Shown piece by piece: positions 62,301-64,000 of a stretch of 64,000 nt of DNA. The notes under the pieces are model-generated. The model ran no database searches. It was not told the DNA's origin and saw only the letters and a list, made by a program, of their open reading frames with translations. The stretch spans positions 47,718,501 to 47,782,500 of the forward strand of contig NC_091255.1 of assembly GCF_042477335.2 (NCBI RefSeq). The letters run 5' to 3'. Made by a program: the position numbers and the translations under genes. Position 1 is the first letter of the stretch, and the number at the start of each line of letters is the position of its first letter. The DNA comes from Ovis canadensis. Its lineage: Eukaryota; Chordata; Mammalia; Artiodactyla; Bovidae.

Positions 62301-63540
62301 AACTAGAAAGGAAGGGAGGAAGGAACAGGTGAAGGCGCCGGGACAGACAGGGCTCTTCCCAGGCTCACACGCCCCCTGGGATTCTAGCCTCTAGACTGGT
62401 GGCGGTTTAGTAGCTCAGTCGTGTCCGACTCTTGCGACCCCATGGACTGTAGCCTACCAGGCTCCTCTGTCCATGGGATTCTCCAGGCAAGAATACTGTA
62501 GTGGGTTGCCATTTCCTTCTCCAGGGAATCTTCCCAATCCAGGAATCAAACCCAGGTCTCCTGCATCACAGGCAGATTCTTTACCGACTGAGCTACAAGG
62601 GAAGTCCCATCTCTAGACTAGCAGCTTCCAAATCAGATTCTGTGAAGTCATGGGGCTCCTCAGACCTGCAAAAGGCAAGGCCACCCCTGCCCCCAATTAG
62701 CAAGGCAGACTGAGAGGCTGAGCAGGCCGTGCAGAGCCTCTTTGGTTTCATACGGTTGGGATTCTGCAGGAAAATCACTGATCCTGGCCTTGCATCCTCT
62801 CTGCCAGCCTGATATGGGAAGCCAGCGGGGAGAGAGAGGGAGCAGAGGCAGGGCTGTGATGAGGCGTCTGGAGAGACAGAATGGCTTCACACTCACCACT
62901 CTCACTGGGTTTTCTGCTCTAACTCCCCAAACGCCAGAGGGCCCCTGCACCACCTCTCAGGTGCCCACAGAGAAGCCAGTTTTCCCTGAAGACCCAGGCA
63001 AGCTTCAGACAGGCACCCCCTGCTTTTCCCATGGACAGGTTCCAGAAGAGAGGCGAGAGGGAACGGGAAAAGCAGCGGCCCTGCTGAGCCGACAGGACCT
63101 CTCTCAGAAGAAATGAGGCAGGTGCCAGAGTGTGAAAACTCCCCACCTCTGACGAGAAACAGCTGGTCAACTGGCACTGCGTCCATAACACACCTTCATT
63201 TCTTTTTTTCTTTTTCTCAAGGAGGCATTTTACCTCACAGAAACACAGCCCCAGGGGAGGCAAGTACCTGGTTATCAGGAAGCACCCATTATCAGAGAGG
63301 ACCCAGCCCCGCCCCGGAAGCTCTACCGGAGGCTCCTCTCCCTCTTCCAACCCATCCTCTGCTGCTGAGGCTCACGACTCACCATACCTGGTGGTACTTC
63401 TTTAAGATGTTGTGCATTTCAGCCACATCCTCGCTTGAGACAGTCTTGATCACAAAGCGCCGGTCGTAGGTAGTGAGGAAACGCGTGCCACACCGGCCCT
63501 GGCTGTCACTGTTGATGGGAGCGCTGCGTGTCACTGAATT
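56365..63540 (-). CDS. PIP4K2B: PIP4K2B, phosphatidylinositol-5-phosphate 4-kinase type 2 beta; last seven coding exons
   Basis: Exons in transcription order: 63540-63388, 62302-62156, 61113-61075, 60531-60418, 57816-57558, 57064-56961, 56445-56365 (TAG 56365-56367). They code 298 residues, equal to 119-416 of the 416-residue human protein; the N-terminal exons lie beyond 64,000. The enzyme phosphorylates PI5P on the 4-position to give PI(4,5)P2. Seen: Gly-rich loop ([11 protein letters not shown]), ATP-site lysine K150 in RRFVIKTV, the GTP-sensing TRNVF motif (201-205), catalytic [11 protein letters not shown] with D278, IID with metal-binding D369, and the activation/specificity loop [14 protein letters not shown]. 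The acidic insert ([16 protein letters not shown]) is typical of the type 2 family. Two or three residues differ from my memory of human, such as ESAPKK for ESSPKK. The 39-nt exon [13 protein letters not shown] is the smallest. Confidence 0.96.
58880..59850 (+). mobile_element. L1 LINE 3' end interrupted by another old repeat
   Basis: L1 sequence 'catgttcacagcagcattactcacaat' (to about 58,918) resumes at about 59,440 with 'aagtgtccatcaatggatgaacgggtaaac', then 'aataagccagacacaaaggac' and 'ttatgcatattttaccacaattt'. A foreign block of about 490 bp lies between. In the PIP4K2B intron 57817-60417, antisense to the gene. Confidence 0.85.
58928..59420 (+). mobile_element. Unassigned interspersed repeat nested in L1
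   Basis: It begins 'gttaattttatgtgtcaacttgac', contains 'gattaacacctgaattggtaaactgataaagcagattgc' and 'cctccataatcctgtgaacc', and ends near 'tgcttctctggag'. I know this as a common mammalian interspersed repeat but cannot give its family name with certainty. Confidence 0.6.
62398..62610 (-). mobile_element. Bov-tA/BovA SINE with 9-bp target-site duplication
   Basis: A full reverse-oriented element: 'agtagctcagtcgtgtccgactc', 'tctccaggcaagaatactgtagtgg' and 'ctgagctacaagggaagtcc'. Direct repeats CTCTAGACT at 62389-62397 and 62611-62619 flank it. In the PIP4K2B intron about 100 bp from exon 62156-62302, sense to the gene. Confidence 0.93.
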
Positions 63541-64000
63541 CTGATGGACCAAGACAAAAGCTGGTCTTGGAAGGGGAAACAAGGACTCTGACTTTTACTC
63601 TGAGTCTTCTCTTATGGACCAGACTGCTCTGAAGCCAACAGCACTGCGGTAGATGAGACCTTACCTGCCCCCTTTCTCTTGGGAAATTCACCTCTCCCCC
63701 AAGTCTTCCTTAAGAGAAACCTGAGTTGTTCCTCACCACCTGCTCCTAATCCTTGCCTGTGATGAGAAGAGGACCGACTGAAATATTTCGTTTCATTCTG
63801 ATCTTAGAGAGCTGCTCTAGAACCTAAAACTCGGCCTCGGAGGTTAGGGGCCTGGGCTCTAATCCTGACGCTCACATGCAGCGTGACCGTGGGTGAGCCA
63901 CTGCACTTCTCTACTCCGGAGTTTCCTCATCTGGAACACCAGGAAGCGGACTGAGATGGTTTTCCCAGTCTCTCGGGGGTGATGAAGACAAAGCTTAGGC
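63541..64000 (-). other. PIP4K2B: PIP4K2B intron (3' edge of window)
   Basis: Intron upstream of the exon coding NSVTRSAP. A sense-MIR-like piece is at about 63,850-63,990 ('gggcctgggctctaatcctgacgctcacatgcagcgtgaccgtgggtgagcc'). No exon was recognised. Confidence 0.6.

Overview
The window is mammalian nuclear DNA from a ruminant (cattle, sheep or a close relative). The evidence is spliced, GC-rich vertebrate genes full of tRNA-derived Bov-tA/BovA SINEs, two 3' ends of the Bov-B (RTE-type) LINE and several CHR-2 type SINEs of cetartiodactyls. The gene order MLLT6 - CISD3 - PCGF2 - tRNA-Asn - PSMB3 - PIP4K2B is the one I know from human chromosome 17q12. Exons were built by hand from reading frame, splice sites and remembered protein families; no alignment was run.

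Layout. 1-21.54 kb (+): MLLT6 (AF17), missing its first coding exon(s), with 19 coding exons and a long 3' UTR carrying two poly(A) signals. 22.2-25.15 kb (+): CISD3, a complete 4-exon gene for a mitochondrial double-CDGSH iron-sulfur protein. 25.6-37.9 kb (-): PCGF2 (MEL18), complete with nine coding exons, a roughly 6 kb first intron and a G-rich CpG-island promoter. 37.9-42.2 kb: intergenic, with an odd homeodomain-motif cluster near 39.0 kb and a perfect tRNA-Asn(GTT) gene on the minus strand. 42.29-51.07 kb (+): PSMB3, a complete 6-exon gene for the proteasome beta-3 subunit. 52.37-64 kb (-): PIP4K2B, its last seven coding exons and a 4 kb 3' UTR; the N-terminal exons lie beyond the window.

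The genes are unrelated housekeeping and chromatin genes, not a pathway. MLLT6 is a reader/cofactor of the DOT1L complex and PCGF2 a Polycomb PRC1 RING protein, so two chromatin regulators flank CISD3. CISD3/PCGF2 and PSMB3/PIP4K2B are convergent pairs. PCGF2 and PSMB3 are divergent, with the tRNA between them.

I found no new multi-gene system. The most interesting unexplained items are a strand-biased array of ATTA motifs in the CpG-rich PCGF2-PSMB3 spacer, a perfect 22-bp palindrome in a CISD3 intron, a dense G-quadruplex-prone tract at the PCGF2 first exon, a GC-AG intron in PCGF2, and several mobile-element insertions whose target-site duplications are still readable.
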